Assembly (NCBI RefSeq): GCF_050864855.1
Contig: NZ_JBOZWW010000069.1
Span: 1 to 5,743 of the forward strand
Direction: 5' to 3'
DNA: 5,743 bases
Source of the DNA: Cardinium hertigii_C
GTDB lineage: Bacteria > Bacteroidota > Bacteroidia > Cytophagales > Amoebophilaceae
The notes beneath the pieces were generated by a model. That model was given only the letters and a program-made list of their open reading frames with translations, made no database searches and had not been told where the DNA came from. The translations under genes were made by a program, and so were the position numbers. Position 1 is the stretch's first letter, and each line of letters starts with the position of its first letter. This document shows, one piece after another, positions 5,541-5,743 of this stretch.

Positions 5541-5743
5541 TTATTTTTGAATAAATTTATTGAATGGATATTTCTTTATAATATATATGGTTTATCAGGC
5601 GCTCTATTTTTCTTACCCAAGATATAGGTATAACTGGTTTTGGATTAAGAATTTTAATTATATAGGTTTTAATTTATTTGACTGTGAGGGTATTAAGAAT
5701 AATTTTCTTGTAATCAGTCGTAGGTTATGAGCAATAGCACATA
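5526..5743 (-). mobile_element. Insertion sequence, 3' (transposase-stop) end, cut by window edge
   Basis: From the terminal repeat rightward, the window holds about 117 bases of AT-rich untranslated IS sequence and then the transposase C-terminus on the minus strand. Orientation is the same as that of the IS end at 1-220, and the two pieces are complementary halves (5' end there, 3' end here). The family cannot be settled without the missing core. Confidence 0.65.
5658..5743 (-). CDS. Transposase, C-terminal fragment (partial, runs in from the right edge)
   Basis: The minus strand is open from the window edge to a TAA at 5658-5660 and encodes 27 complete codons beginning CAIAHNLRLITRKLF. 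A hydrophobic-AHNL(R/K) segment close to the stop is a common ending of IS4/IS5-type DDE transposases, where it is the last helix after the catalytic glutamate. The DDE residues themselves are outside the window. It lies on the inner side of the terminal repeat at 5524-5540, as required. It is probably from the same IS, or the same IS type, as the N-terminal fragment at 1-106. The identification rests on a short motif, the terminal repeat and orientation. Confidence 0.5.
   Translation of the reverse strand, partial: CAIAHNLRLITRKLFLIPSQSNKLKPI

Noticed and set aside
5557..5673. Open minus-strand stretch of 38 codons with no start
   Set aside because: It is downstream of, and in a different frame from, the transposase stop at 5658-5660. 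A Lys/Ile-rich translation is expected by chance in AT-rich DNA.
5587..5730. Open frame of 47 codons on the + strand (begins MVYQALYFSYPRY)
   Set aside because: It overlaps the IS end and the transposase C-terminus on the other strand, is rich in aromatic residues as random AT-rich DNA would be, and matches nothing I know.
1..5743. CRISPR arrays, tRNA or rRNA genes, riboswitches
   Set aside because: No regularly spaced repeats, no cloverleaf with a CCA-type end and no conserved rRNA sequence were seen on either strand.

Overview
This 5.7 kb, AT-rich window is a small mobilizable element with three intact genes, a recognisable transfer origin and insertion-sequence (IS) ends at both edges. 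The organism is probably a member of the Bacteroidota, perhaps an intracellular symbiont of the Cardinium/Amoebophilus type. That placement is inference: low GC, no Shine-Dalgarno sequence before any of the three genes, and an AAA-ATPase-like/PD-(D/E)XK protein of the kind expanded in those genomes. No rRNA or other phylogenetic marker is present to confirm it.

Layout: (1) Positions 1-220 are the 5' end of an IS, with a transposase N-terminus read leftward out of the window and a terminal repeat at 206-222. (2) Positions 221-332 hold the last ~36 codons of an unrecognised + strand gene, cut at the IS end. (3) Positions 333-550 show no gene. (4) Positions 551-600 form a pMV158/MobV-type oriT: nested inverted repeats around a TAGTGTG/CTA nick motif. 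(5) Positions 650-2287 (-) encode an AAA-ATPase-like protein with a C-terminal PD-(D/E)XK nuclease-like domain. (6) Positions 2288-2533 are a divergent intergenic region rich in palindromes. (7) Positions 2534-3430 (+) encode a XerC/D-like tyrosine recombinase with all catalytic residues. (8) Positions 3511-5436 (-) encode a MobV relaxase fused to a DUF3991/Toprim primase-like module. (9) Positions 5437-5525 carry a hairpin and a TGTGCAC repeat pair upstream of the relaxase. (10) Positions 5526-5743 are the 3' end of an IS in the same orientation as the left one, with the transposase C-terminus and a terminal repeat inverted relative to the left one (16/17 identical).

How it may work: the relaxase would nick the + strand at oriT (between 578 and 579) and start single-strand transfer, and its Toprim module could help prime complementary-strand synthesis. 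The tyrosine recombinase could integrate the element or resolve multimers. The AAA/PD-(D/E)XK protein is cargo of unknown role. No classical plasmid Rep gene is visible.

The two IS ends fit a single IS copy whose middle is missing from the window. They have the same orientation and complementary halves, they enter the IS to almost equal depth (~220 and ~218 bp), and TA flanks both ends. The window may therefore be a circular plasmid opened inside its IS, for example a contig broken at a multicopy repeat. Joined that way, oriT lies only about 0.4 kb (excluding the IS) upstream of the relaxase gene. A linear stretch between two directly repeated IS copies is the alternative.
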